DNA of 64,000 bases from NCBI GenBank assembly GCA_023375785.1, contig SZWC01007402.1, positions 34,208 to 98,207 of the forward strand, written 5' to 3'. Positions 44,639 to 55,686 of this stretch are shown piece by piece (position 1 is the stretch's first letter; the number at the start of each line of letters is the position of its first letter). Source of the stretch: Penium margaritaceum. Its lineage: Eukaryota; Streptophyta; Zygnematophyceae; Desmidiales; Peniaceae. The position numbers were made by a program, and so were the translations under genes. The notes under the pieces are model-generated. The model saw only the letters and a list, made by a program, of their open reading frames with translations. It was not told where the DNA came from and ran no database searches.

Positions 44639-46474
44639 TCACGGACACACGCCAACTGAACTCACAGCCTTCTTGAACGAGTCGCGCATTAGTGTCTTGG
44701 TCAAGAAGACAGCCAGCTGCCGTGTTGTCTCAACCCACACGATGCTGATGTTGCAGTCATGCAACAACGAACGCACATAGTGATACTCATCGTTGATGTG
44801 CTTTGTGCGTGTATGATGCACGCCGTCATTATCGGCGATGGCCATGGCACTCTCATTGTCACAATGCAACGTGATGGATGTGACAGACTCTCGCAACTCG
44901 GACAACAGACGACGCAACCACACACTCTCACATGTGCCTGAACCGAGGGCCACGTACTCAGCCTCAGCAGTGTTGCGTGCAATGCACCCCTACTTGCCAC
45001 TGCGCTAAGACACAACTGTGCCGCCAATCAGAAAGATCCAGCCTGTGCGACTCTTACCGTCCAGGCTGCCGTCCCAGTCACTGTCGGTGTAGCCAACTAC
45101 GACAACAGACGGCTGGCGGCAGAACATGAGACTTCGCCGAGGAGTCGAGACGACATAGCGCAGTACTCGGATCGCGACCTCGAAGTCGAGGTGACGCAAC
45201 TCCTGAGAAAACTAGGCCAGGAGATTGACAGCGAACGCGATGTCGGGACGCGTCGTCATCGCCAGGAACATCTGTGACCCGATGACTCGCATGTACAAGG
45301 TCACGTCAACTTGCTTCCCCATAATAGCTGAGTCAGGACAATTCAGCTTTACCTTGCCATCACGTGACATGGGTGAAGATGCGCTCGGCACAAGTGCCAC
45401 GTCATCCGCAAAGCGGGTGTACAGAGTCTGCACATAGGTGGCCTCGAGGATGTGCAGGACGCCCTGGGAGCGATCATGCTCGAGCTCCATGCCCAAGAAG
45501 AATCGGGCAGATCCGAGATCCTTCATCTGGTAGGTGACGTGCAGCAAGTCCTTGACACGCTGGATGGCAGCCGTGTCTGGCAACGTGATGAGGAGATCGT
45601 CGACGTAAACCAGAACAGCAGAAAAATTCTGGCCTCAAGGACTGACAAACAGTGGGGGGTCAGCTGTGCCGCACTGGAGGCCGCCGCGAAGGAACGTGTT
45701 GCTGATCTCCTGGTTCCAGCACCGAGGCAATTGCTTCACGCCATAGATGGCCTTCCGCACCTGTCAGACTCTCCCATTTCCATCATCGAAGCCTGGGGGC
45801 TGCACCATGTAGAGTTCCTCACCCTCTAGTCAGCCATGGAGAAAAACGTTGCTCACGTCCATCTGATGCATCTCCCACCCATGCTGGGCAACCAGGCTGA
45901 AGAGCGCCCGGCAAGTGGAGAACCGGCTAACTGGGGCAAATCTCTGGTCGTAATCCACCCCAGGGATCAGGGCAAACTCCTTGGCTATGAGGGGCGCCTT
46001 GTACTTATCCAAGGACCCGTCGGGCTTCCACTTGCGCCGAAAGACCCACTTGGCGCCGATGGCCTTCCGACCCGGAGGAAGTTCGACGAGGTCGTACACA
46101 TGGTGCTGTCGAATGGCAGCGAGCTCATCGACGCAGGCAGTGTCCCAGTGTGCGGCCTCAGGAGAGGCTCGTGCCTTGCGCAAGGTGGCTAGGTCCTCCG
46201 GGCTTGCTGTGGAGCAAACAGAGAGGACGTGTGCATCTCGAGCTCCAGATGGTATGCCCGCGAGTGCAGCCACAATAGCATGCCGATGCTCATGATTAAG
46301 CATGACGTACCCTAGTGCAGAGCCTGGGTGAAGGTCTGCAATGATGGCCGAAGTGGTCAGGCCGAGGGCCTTGGTGCCAGGATCCCCACTCACAATCGTG
46401 GGAGTGGAGGAGACACGTGGAGCCACAGGGGGTTGAAGCGCCACGGAGCGCGGTGCGACGGTCCGCGCGCTCAC
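44639..46474 (-). pseudogene. Copia F reverse transcriptase and RNase H
   Basis: The domain reads AAHWDTACVDELAAIRQHHVY, KWVFRRKWKPDGSLDKYKA, WEMHQMDVSNVFLHG, a TAG, then AIYGVKQ and the catalytic AVLVYVDDLLITLP near 45600. MKDLGSARFFLGMELEHD, MTTRPDIAFAVNLLA and RNase H motifs GYTDSDWDGSLDGKSRTGW, RNTAEAEYVALGSG, CDNESAMAIA and HHTRTKHINDEYHYVR follow. The frame is constant throughout, with stops at roughly 45828, 45755, 45635, 45212 and two near 45000. It ends with AVFLTKTLMRD and SVGVCP, stop at 44639. YVDD is intact. This is the best-preserved reverse transcriptase of the GC-rich copia group here. Confidence 0.9.
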
Positions 46475-46544
46475 CTACGGCGTGGGTTGAAGGCTGCCGC
46501 CTGGGCCACGTGTGTAGCGTGGCAGGGCAGGAGATGGCACTGAG

Positions 46545-47097
46545 TCCGACGGACCAACGGAGGCGGACGGGGCTGCTGGCCCGGAGGGGCCAATGGATGC
46601 GACTGGGGCTGTCGGCTCAGAGGGGCCAGTGGACGCGACTGGGATTGCCGACCCGGAGGGGCCAGTGGGCGCGACCGGGGCTGCCCGCCCGGAGGGGCCA
46701 ATGGACGCGACTGGGACTTCCTGCCCAGAGGAACCAATGGACGCGACTGGGACTGCCGGCCCGGAGGGGCCAGTGGACGCGACTGGGGCTGCCGGCCCAG
46801 AGGGGCAAGTGGACGCGACTAGGACTGCCGGCCCGGAGGGGCAAGTGGGCGCGACCGGGGCCGCCGGCCTGGAGGGACCAGTGGACGCCACTGGGGCTGC
46901 AGGCCCAGAGGGCCTAGTGGACGCGACTGGGGCTGCCGGCCCGGAGGGGCCAATGCGCGCGACCGGGACTGCGGGCCCGGAGGGGCCAATGGACGCGACT
47001 GAGGCTGCCGGCCCGGAGGGGCCAGTGGGCGCAACCCGGGCCACTGGCTCAGAGGGGCCAGCGGATGCGACTGGGGCTATCGGCTCAGAGGGACAAA
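46545..47097 (-). repeat. 36-bp in-frame minisatellite in copia F pol
   Basis: About fifteen copies of a 36-bp unit lie end to end. On the minus strand each encodes 12 residues of the form GPSGPAAPVAST. Unit length is a multiple of three, so the polyprotein frame is kept, and no stop occurs across 46475-47167. Copies differ by substitutions but not by frame-breaking indels. The tract occupies the linker between integrase and reverse transcriptase, where E and A have shorter Ser/Pro-rich linkers. Confidence 0.95.
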
Positions 47098-47167
47098 GGG
47101 ATGTGTCACCCGGAAGCGGCAGGATGGAGGAAGGGCTCACCACTCCTCCATGCGACGGGATGGACAC

Positions 47168-48012
47168 GGACGAGCCGGAGCGAATGAGGTCACGAGGAAA
47201 CAGGTCCTCGAAGAAGAGGGCATCACAGGACTCGACGATGCAGTGCCGGGATGGATCCCTAAAGCGTCAGGCCTTGGACTGACGAGAGGCACCGAGGACG
47301 GTGCAGGGACGTCCGCGGGGGGCGAGCTTGCCGCCCTGCTGTGGGACGGGCAGCCACACAATGGCCACGCAGCCCCAGACGCGAGCCGGGCGGAAGTCAG
47401 CGCGCTGACTGCACCAATGCTGGTACGGCATGGACTGGCGGGGAAGGGGACCGTGGGGAATCCGGTTCTAGACCCATGTCATGTAGGCCATGGCTTCAAA
47501 ATAGAAGCCATCGCAGAGACCAGACTCGACTCGCATGGTACGGACGGCGTCAGCCATGGCACGGTTCCACCGTTCGGAGACGCCGTTCTGGGCAGGCGTG
47601 TAGTGCACAGACGTCTCATGGTGGATACCACGGGAGGTGAGAAAGGTCGTGGTCTCTCCCATGTACTCACCACCATGATCGGAGCGAAAGCGGCGAAGAG
47701 AGCGACCACACTCGCACTCCGCAAGATCAAGCATTCCTGGATGGCTCGGGCGACATGGCTCTTCTGCCGAAGGCAAAAGACCCAGCGGTAGCGAGAATAG
47801 TCGTCAGTGACGGTGAGAACACAACGGCCATGCTCTTCGACGGAGTCGATGGGGAGAAGGCCCATGATATCAAAATGGACCAGATCGAGAGGGGCGCATG
47901 CACGAGAGGAAGAGAAACAGTATGTGGACCAGTGCATCTTACCCTGAGCGCAATCAATACACTCTGTGGGGCACGGGAGAGGGAAAGTCTCTGGGTCAAG
48001 GCCCTTGGCCGG
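47168..48012 (-). pseudogene. Copia F integrase
   Basis: On the minus strand the core begins APLDLVHFDIMGLLPIDSVE near 47900, then VTDDYSRYRWVFCLRQKSHV. Near 47725 the frame shifts by one and continues RSLRRFRSDHGGEYMG, HYTPAQNGVSERWNRAMAD and GFYFEAMAYMTWV. All three DDE residues are present: D in HFDIM, D in RSDHGG, E in VSERWN. A stop follows TWV near 47468. The C-terminal region is readable as RADFRPARVWGC and IVESCDALFFEDLF. Integrase inserts element DNA; here the frameshift and stops disable it although the catalytic residues remain. Confidence 0.88.
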
Positions 48013-48717
48013 CTAGGTACGGAGCATGCTATCTACGACAGCAGAGTGGACGTGGCAAAGGCGGCGGTGTAAGAGGCGAGTGTGCTGAGGAGAGAGGATG
48101 TTGGTGACAAACACATGGCCTGTGGCGGCCGACGAGGAGGGGACAGAAGGAGAGGAGGACAGACGAGGGACATGCCACAGGTTGCCACGGGCATTGGCGT
48201 CCAGTACGACGAGACCGGACGGACGCAACGACATAATGCCAACACCACGCAAGTGCACAACGTCCATGCTCATGCGGTCAAGGGAAGTGATGGACAGGAG
48301 GCTGAGCTCAAGACCTGGAACGAAGAGGACATCAATGGGAAAGACATCACCAGCAGGACCACGGAAACGAACGACACCAACACCACGGACAGGCAACACC
48401 TGTCCGGAGCCCGTCCAGACACCGGAGACATCGCAAACAGGACCGAGCATACTAAAGGCCTCAAAGGAGGCCGTCATATGATACGTGGCCCCGGAGTCAA
48501 TGATCCAGGTCTCAGCAGGGTCCTGGACCGGGGTCGCCAGGTCGCTAACGGTCACGTGACAACAAGCAAGAGACGCAGACGCGATGGAAGGGGACGCGAA
48601 CCGAGACTGCCAATCATCAAGCCATGCAACGTCATCGTGGAAGGGGGTACAGAAGACCACAGGAGACGACGAGACAGATGAGGATATGGGACACAACCGC
48701 AGCTCAGTCTCAGTCAT
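48013..48717 (-). pseudogene. Copia F protease and pre-integrase segment
   Basis: An uninterrupted stretch of 234 codons on the minus strand contains AETWIIDSGATYHMTASFEA near 48500, the DSG aspartic protease site. GSGQVLPVRGVGVVRF, VLFVPGLELSLLSITSLDRM and the pre-integrase LLHRRLCHVHSAVVDSML follow. It lies in the same frame as gag upstream and the first half of integrase downstream, consistent with one polyprotein. The ATG at 48717 is internal, not a real start. No damage is visible within this domain. Confidence 0.9.
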
Positions 48718-50325
48718 GCAGGGCTGGGCAAGGGAGCAGGAGGTGACGCAACTCGCACTTCCCTGGGGGGGAGGCAGGCCGAGCAGGAGCGCAATGAACT
48801 GCTCCAGTTGACGCTCATGGGAGGACGGCCCGGGAGTGTAGACCGAGTGTGGAGTGATGGCACCGGAGCCCGTGTAGGAGGAAGACTGTGCCGGGGAAGG
48901 AAACGGAAGCGCCGACGGCTATGGATGGTGCTGCGGCGACGCTGGTGTCGGCTGGACTAGCGGAGCTGTCGGGGTGGTAGAGCTGCTGGACGAGGCCGAG
49001 GCGTCAGGGCCGGTGACCGCTATGGCGGCAGAGGCGAGACGACGCTCCCGTTGGCAACGCATGGTGGCGATGACGGGCGTCTCGTTCGTCGGTAGAGGGC
49101 ACGTGCACCACTCGTGCTCGGGCTGGCCACAGTTGTGGTCGACCGAGCCACCACCGTTGGACCCGGTCGACGGCTGCAGTTGCTATTGTTGACCCTTGCC
49201 TTTCTTGTTCCGATGCTTCTTCTTCCCTGACGACGATGAGGTAGCTGCGACGGGGGAGGCGACGGCCACAGAGACGACGTCAGGGGAGGCGAGAGCCTCC
49301 ATGCGTTGGAGTCGGGACTCCAGACGAGCTTCCTCAATCTGGAGGAAGAGCTCGTATGCCTAAGGCATGAGGGTGCCCTGAGCCGTCATGGTGGAGAGGA
49401 CGTCCTGGGAGTAGTGCACGAAGACGTCCGCGTACGCGTCGGTGGCACCGCGCTTGATGGTGAGGAGCGCGGCCAGAGGGGGTGGGGCAGAGGTTCCGAG
49501 GCGACGAAGGATGTCCTCCGCTCGCAGCCAGTAGGCGGCGACCGTCTCGGTCTCAACCATGTACAGGGAGTTCAACTCTCGCAGCAAACGGCTGGTCTCA
49601 GCCTTGCTTGACTAGCGATGGGGATGAGTGAGGACGTGCCACGCGGTTGTAGGATCTTGAATGGCGCCAGCGGTGAAGTCGTCGAGGAAGGTCTCTAGGG
49701 CCAGGCGGGAAGCCGGAGGGGCGACGGGGACTAGAGTACGTACGGTGCGACCAGCGTCATACAACTGTTCAGCCAGGGTGGGGTCATACGTGAGGGTGTA
49801 GTATGCCCACAGGCCCTCACCCTGCGCCCACATCCGAAAGCTGATCTCCCAGCTCTGGAACTGCTCGCCGGCCTGAAGCGGCGGCGGCGGCGTCTGAAAG
49901 TCCTGCCTACGGCCGACGTCCAGAGTGGGGTCAAGGATGGAGTTCACCGTCTACCGCTGGCGCTGAGTCTGCTGTTGCGCCAGGTAATGTGTGGCAGCAG
50001 ACACAACTGGGCTGGTGTGCCCTGGAGGGATGAATGGTGGCGGCACATTGGTGGTAGTCTTGGAGGCCAATGGCTGTAACGCTGCAAGCTACTACGTCAA
50101 GGCGACGAGCTGTTGCTGAAGAGCAGCCAGAGGGTCAGGGTTGCCGCCAACAAAGCTAGAGGGCTACTGCTGCTGCTGTTACTATCGCTGCTGCTACTGC
50201 TACTGCTGTTGCTGCTGTTGTTGCTGCTGTTGTTGCTGCTACTGTTGCTACAGCAGCTACAAGAAAGGGGGACTGGGGGTCCTCCCAACAGAGGAGGACC
50301 CTTCTGCACTGGGGTTGTTATCCAT
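48718..50325 (-). pseudogene. gag: Copia F gag with poly-Gln tract
   Basis: The likely start is the ATG at 50325-50323 (MDNNPSAEGSSSVGRTPSPPF), in frame with all gag pieces. A Gln-rich tract encoded by CAG/CAA repeats (50160-50265 on the plus strand) follows, interrupted by several TAG codons that look like single-base changes of CAG. The capsid region 49612-49947 reads QAGEQFQSWEISFRMWAQGE and AYYTLTYDPTLAEQLYD. The next part (49360-49587) has LNSLYMVETETVAAYWLRAE. A Lys-rich segment (GKKKHRNKKGK) precedes a damaged zinc knuckle near 49130-49160, where the first Cys of CCHC appears replaced by Asp. A Ser/Pro-rich tail leads directly into protease. About eight stops. Confidence 0.85.
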
Positions 50326-51602
50326 GGTTTGGTGCCCCTTGGTTTTATTTTGTGTGTTGCTGATGTTAACAGTGACATCAGCTTAGGACGGTTGACGTCA
50401 GCATTTGCCGCAATATTATCTGTAGGGCTATTGCTGTCGATGACTCCCCCCCACCCTTTGGTTTTCTTCCCCCTCCTCTTTTTTTCTTTTGTGTTGATGA
50501 CGTCAGTAGTGACGTCACTAGTGACGTCACCAGAGGGATGCTGACGTCAGCAACAGCGGCTGTTGGGGCCGCTGTTGTAGCTGTTGCTGCTCCTCCTGCT
50601 GTTGTAGCTGCTGCTGTTGCTACTGCTGCTGTAGTTGCTGTTGCTGCTGTTGTTGCTGTAGTTGCTGCTGCTGCTACTAGTGCTACTATTGCTACTGATG
50701 CTACAACTACTATTGATGTTGTTGTTGCTCCTACTGCTATTGCTGCTACTATTGCGACTGCAATTAAAACAACAACTACTGCTACTGCTGTTACGGGCTA
50801 CTGCGGGTGATGTCGCTGCTATAGCAGCCATGGCAGTTGTTTCAGCCACGGCAAAGAAGCTGGTGGGATGGGGGATTTTTTCCCTTTATTTTTCCTTTCG
50901 TCTGTCACAGCGGGCTCCCCTGCTCGGTATGGGCACCAGGCAGCTAGCCTGCTGCTTGCTGTAAGCAACAACAGCAGCTGTTGGCTTCTGCCGACAGTTG
51001 CTCGTTGTTGTTACTACTGCGGCTGCTGCAACCTACTGTTGCTACTGTTCGCAGCTACAGTTGCTGCTCGTTGATGCTACTACTGCTTGCTGCCGTTGCT
51101 GCTACTGCTGCGGGCTGCTGCTGCGGGCTGCTGCTGTTGGCCGCCGCTGCTTCTTGTTGCTACGGGCTGCTACTGTTGCAGGCTGCTACAAGCTGCTGCT
51201 GATGCCCGCTTCTGCTACGACAAGCAGCTACTGTTGGTTGCTACTGCCACTGCTCGCTGCCGTTGCCTGCGGCTGCTTCTATTACAGAATGCCGGTAATG
51301 CCTTCTGGTTCCAATCACTGCACCTGGGTGACAATGCAGCGTGCGTCGTCGCCCACAGGTGTCGTACGCGGCCTGCCGCTCACCTCCTCGCGTCACGCGT
51401 GGGGATGAGTGCTGCCAAAAACATTTCAACAGCATTTCCCCTGGCCCAGTGGCCGTCAGAAAAAAAACTGACGCCGCCACTAGACGGGTCAATGCTGCCG
51501 GAAAAAACCTGGCAGCATTTCCCTTGCACTGGTGAGTATGGGGGTCCGCCGGCGTTTTCTGGCACCTGTACGCCAGTCTTCTGCTACTATTGCTACGCTC
51601 TG
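50326..51602 (-). repeat. Copia F leader with trinucleotide-rich tracts
   Basis: The leader between primer-binding site and gag holds two long stretches of imperfect GCT/GTT/ACT triplets on the plus strand (about 50565-50800 and 50955-51290). Between them lies ordinary sequence, with gacgtcagc/gtgacgtcac words around 50390-50550. Long open frames on either strand here encode runs of Leu, Ala, Ser, Gln or Cys and are products of triplet composition, not genes. Confidence 0.85.
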
Positions 51603-51614
51603 GCTCTACTACCA
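51603..51614 (-). other. Primer-binding site of copia F
   Basis: On the minus strand TGGTAGTAGAGC follows the right LTR. It matches the initiator Met complement in 10 of 12 positions and fixes the minus orientation. Confidence 0.75.
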
Positions 51615-51616
51615 AG

Positions 51617-52462
51617 CTAGAAATGCTAAGCGCCAGGTTGGGGCAGCAGCGTTGCTGATGCAGCGTGCGGGCTTCCACGCTCGTTGCTTGAGTCTGCTGC
51701 CCCCTCAGTCTGCTACTCAAGAGTCTATGGAAGCTCTCGGTTTGTTACTCAAAAACGCGCGCGCCAGTGTTAGCGCCAGAAAGCAGCTGAAAACTGAAAG
51801 TGACTGATTAGGAATGAAGAATGAGCAATAATGAAGGACCCCTCAAAGTTCTAGCTCCCCCCCACTAGTGTAGAACTTATTACTGAGCTAACCTGCCAAT
51901 CAGAAAATAGTCCCAGACCTATTTTCTGGCAGGCAGGGTTCTCTCGGTGAGCCCTACCAGACGCCTGACAGCCCAAAACCGGGACGTCGTCCGTTTTGCC
52001 TGAAAACTGGACCTTACCATAGAACTGATGCTCCGAACGCAGTCGTGCGATGAGAATCAGCTAGAAAAATAGCAGCAAAGAGTTACGACTGCCCGAACCC
52101 GGGTAGTGCCTACGACAGTTAGTGATGCCAAACAGGGCCACACATCAAGAGACATGGATCCTGGGTCAGCATGATGCCGCAGACGCAATGGCACGATCAC
52201 AAATAGCGCTGGGTGCATGTAGAAAACATCTACAATGGCAGTGACCGCCGGTGGCCCGGCCGTCGAGGAGGCCTGCGGATGGAGCTAAGCGCATCGCCGG
52301 AGGGAGGAGGCTCCAGCGAACTGTGAGTAGGCCTTAGTGTGCGTCGGCTCCACCGAACGACACTCCAGCAGCGTCGAGTCTCGTAGTCAGCCATCTGCAC
52401 GCCGATGTACACAAGCCGGGAGGACACAATAGAGTACAATGAGAGTTGCACGAAAACCAATA
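51617..52462 (-). repeat. 5' LTR of copia F (right copy)
   Basis: It aligns with 43689-44531. The first bases on the minus strand read TATTGGTTTTCG, so the initial TG has become TA, whereas the left copy keeps TG. The two copies differ by scattered substitutions, many of them C/T or G/A. Confidence 0.92.
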
Positions 52463-53157
52463 AAAGAGACATCAAAATCCGTCCTTGACATTGCTTCGAC
52501 ATGCGCTAGCGAAACACACACCTACCTTCGACAGTCGGGGTGGGTGCGTGGCGCAAACACTGCATGTCGGACATATTCACCCATATATGTATATGTATGT
52601 ATATATATGTGTATATATATGTATGTATTTATACACACACATATATATACATATATACATATACATACATATATGTACATATGTATATATATTCAATCAG
52701 CGTCCAGGTACTGTTGTCTTGCTTTGAAAATAACTCTGGTTATACTACTTGTACACAATCTATTGCATCTGGTGCATCCATGGCTTCCTTGTAGGATAAT
52801 GGTTAATGGAGTATACTAGAACTCTTATACTAATATATTATTGTTTTTGCATCATTCAGAAATGGCCGTGCTCACCAGACTTATAAGGTACCTTGAGGAG
52901 GTACCTACGACTTGGTGCTGGGATATTATGAGGCGGCTCGTGTGGTACCGCTGGGACAATAACTGCTGGTTTTGCTATATCGCCTTTTTCCTTTGCTTTT
53001 ACTAATGAGGCCGTTGTATGAGCTGAATCAGACATGGAAGAAGAAAGTGGTTCTCCCACTGTCATAGTAGGAGAGGAGAGTGGAGAGATAGGGTGAAGGA
53101 GGGTATCCACTCCCATTACTTTATCAGCTGTTGTTTGTGCTATCCTTTCACATATGA
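52463..53157. other. Unassigned sequence with TATG/CATA microsatellite
   Basis: A compound tatg/tata/cata/ca microsatellite occupies about 52583-52700. The rest is unique-looking. A minus-strand frame at 52856-53116 (86 codons, rich in Pro and Ser) could be the start of a copia gag if the neighbouring segment is an LTR, but no gag motif confirms it. Frames across the microsatellite are not genes. Confidence 0.5.
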
Positions 53158-54052
53158 TGTTGGTCGCATGATTGTGAACCGAGGGGCATCCGGCGTGAAA
53201 GTCACACGTCGAGCCCTTAGGATAAACCTCCCACCCTCAACCCCTTGGTATGTGGGCCAACACTTGAGATATACACGACCCTCTCCTAGCAGCAAGACCG
53301 CTGCTAGTGACCAAGGTTCCCACCGTACGACTCTCTCGGTGGCGTTTCCACCAAGGTGTGCTACGGAAGACTTGTAGGATCGAATGGACGTGTACAAGGT
53401 GATGCTTGGAGAACAAGAGGAGTTGGGTAAGGAATGAATCCTTAGACTTGGTAGATCAGTACAAGTGATGTACAGAGTCTTTGGATAAGATCGGCATGCC
53501 TAGAATAACCCCTAGGCTTCCTTATGTACCTGTCCCCATGAGCCAGCCGAAAGCTACTTAGCACCTCGAAGTCCTCTATCAAGGTGAACTCATGCAAATA
53601 GCACGTGCATCATGTAGTACGTGCTAGGAGATTTCCAACGCACCAAAGAATGCCTCAATCCGTGAAGAATCTGCTAAGTTATGGCCGTTTGAGTGCTCCA
53701 CGCGTGACTGCCGCTAAGAGTACCGCCAACGGAGGTCACGGCCGTCTGAAGCGTCCTTGCTTGCAAATGCAACTCAGCCGCCATCCCAAAGCTCCCATGG
53801 ACTCCAATGAACCTTGCCTCATTGGCTAAGCATCCATCCAGAGGTGCTTTGGCTGGAGTAGGCGAGAAAGTCGCTCCGCCCTGCGCGGGGTCAAACTGGT
53901 ACGTCTCCTGTTTTCTGGAGGCGCGCCTCCCACGTTTGCACGGCCGTATCTTTCTTGTCCTTGTACCGAATGACCCCGTTCTTGGGTCAATTTTGCATGG
54001 TTTTTCATGTAGAATACAATAGAAACATCGATACATACATATGACATCAACA
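53158..54052 (-). repeat. Candidate LTR (895 bp)
   Basis: The segment begins TGTTGG and ends TCAACA, giving 5-bp inverted ends TGTTG/CAACA typical of plant LTRs. Base composition and short words resemble an LTR rather than a gene. No second copy is present in the window, no target duplication is seen, and no convincing primer-binding site or polypurine tract abuts it, so family and orientation are uncertain. Minus is favoured because the following frame and nearby remnants are minus. Confidence 0.35.
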
Positions 54053-54199
54053 TGTGGACGTAATCACCGCCTCAACCGGCGGCTCCCATAATAATGATGT
54101 TGTCATCATTAAGATGACATGATGACATGTATACCTCTCTTAGAGGCACTAGACCTTACTAGCCATTTCGTAGCCAGTCATAAGCATGAGTAAACATTT

Positions 54200-54913
54200 T
54201 TCCTCCCACGTCTACTGCTTCTCTTTGAGCACTTGCATGTACTCCAAGCTTCTGAATGCATGGATATGATCCACACATGGCTGCTTGCCAAACCATACCA
54301 TATAGATTGTCATCTTCTCTATCACGTTAATTGGAGTGTCATTCTTGATATAGATAATAGTGTTCATAGCTTTGACCCAAAATTTGTAAGCGAGCCGAGC
54401 CGCATGCAGCTTGAAGCGCTCTAACTGAAAAATTGTGCCATTCGTATAAGGACTTCAAATACAAGTTATTTATGAGTCGTACACTGATTCAAGATCCTTT
54501 CATGAGGTCACACTTTTGTTTAGAATGTTGTTCTCCTTTTGCCTATTGAGACGACTCGAGATGTAGACTCTCGTGTTCACGTAAGCATCTTAAACATATA
54601 TATTCTTGAGCTTTTTAGATTAGCATGTTCTACTATATCATTGTGTTGGGGGGAGTATGGCACGGTGCACTACACCTTGATGCTAGCAGTTGTAGAAGTG
54701 CGTGCTCAGGTACTCCGCACCATGGTCGTTGTGTAGGACCTTGATCTTCTTGAAGGTCTGGTTGTCCACCATGGCCTTGAACTCCTTAGCAGCAAGGAAG
54801 AATACAACAATATAACTACTGAACTTATTTGTGAAGGTGATAGAGCCTCCAAAGCTCTGGGTTTGCATTGAGCCACACAAGTCTGAGTGGACCAGCTCCA
54901 CAACCTCCTTCAA
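54200..54913 (-). pseudogene. Copia I integrase fragment
   Basis: The minus frame 54683-54913 reads VVELVHSDLCGSMQTQSFGG, ITFTNKFSSYIVVFFL, FKAMVDNQTFKKIKVL and HNDHGAEYLSTHF. It holds the first two Asp of the integrase DDE triad (HSD and NDHG). Further left, in other frames, come pieces equivalent to the region after the core (KFWVKAMNTIIYIKN, KMTIYMVWFGKQPC and HAFRSLEYMQVLKEK), at about 54420-54210. The Glu motif is damaged (a stop and a shift near 54680). Confidence 0.82.
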
Positions 54914-55124
54914 AGTCTTCCCTGCTTAAAAACAATGTCTTGCATTACTGCTTCCCTTATAAAAAGCTGATGTATAGCTTGTGCTCAAAGTCAGATATCG
55001 TAGGTAATTTTCTCTCCATCTATTCCATTTGAATCTGTTACAAGGCATCCATGCCAATGTGGCCGCAGCACATATGCTAGATCTTGCCATCTATTTCTTG
55101 TATCTGTATTACAAGATTCTACTC

Positions 55125-55310
55125 TCACAAGATCTTGGTCATCCGGAACAGGCGATATATGTCACTCTGTTTCACCAACCTGGCCAACTCGTCTCCAGTA
55201 TTCGTTTTGAGAGTGTAACCCTTGTTGTCATTAAAGACGACATTCAGTCCTGTATTGGTGAGAGTGGAAATAGAGAGAAGTTTGAATACAGCATCAGGTA
55301 CATACAACAC
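55125..55310 (-). pseudogene. Copia I protease end / pre-integrase fragment
   Basis: MLYVPDAVFKLLSISTLTNT, VVFNDNKGYTL and LARLVKQSDIYRLFRM match the end of a copia protease (the LYVPxLxxNLLSVS type) and the start of the pre-integrase segment. The DSG active site should lie to the right, but I cannot read it. Confidence 0.8.
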
Positions 55311-55686
55311 CTAATGGAATACTCTCACTTCAATACCACCCAGGATCTCTAACTTTATCTCCACAATCCCAATCCCCTCAACATACATGAGCCAATTTTC
55401 ATCCAAAGACATAGGTCGGGGAGGTATGGATAGCAACTACCTGAACCATTCCTTGCGTTGCGTAAGGATCTTAGTGCAGTCCGGTCCTTGTACTATGTAA
55501 TGTCCACCGTCTCCACCTATGACATGTCGGATTTTTCCATGAAGAGATGTTTGTGCTCCTCCTTGATCATGTTCATATAGCCAAAGTGATGAGGTCCTGC
55601 CTAGTTCTATTTTTTATTATGATACTAATTTGACTCATTTTGTTCCTATTGATGTGGGTTCTACTGCCTCTACTACTGCTGCTACG

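Larger units (their letters stand above)
43689..52462 (-). mobile_element. Ty1/copia LTR retrotransposon F
   Basis: F is a copia element on the minus strand with LTRs of about 845 bp at both ends. Its primer-binding site lies inside the right LTR and its polypurine tract inside the left LTR. From right to left come leader, gag, protease, integrase, minisatellite linker, reverse transcriptase and RNase H. Gag through integrase N-terminus share one frame (from the ATG at 50325). From the second half of integrase to the end all pieces share another frame, so a single shift near 47725 plus about a dozen stops separate it from one continuous gag-pol. Protein similarity places it with element E. 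Flanking target duplication is not clear; the left flank is aacaaaa and the right aaagagac. Confidence 0.93.

Noticed and set aside
46593-47282. 229-codon plus-strand collagen-like frame (GPxGPxDATGA repeats)
   Set aside because: It is the antisense of the 36-bp minisatellite, whose minus frame is continuous with the copia F reverse transcriptase. The collagen look comes from the repeat.
50538-51408. Leu-, Ala- and Cys-rich frames
   Set aside because: They translate GCT/GTT triplet tracts in the copia F leader and carry no signal or domain.
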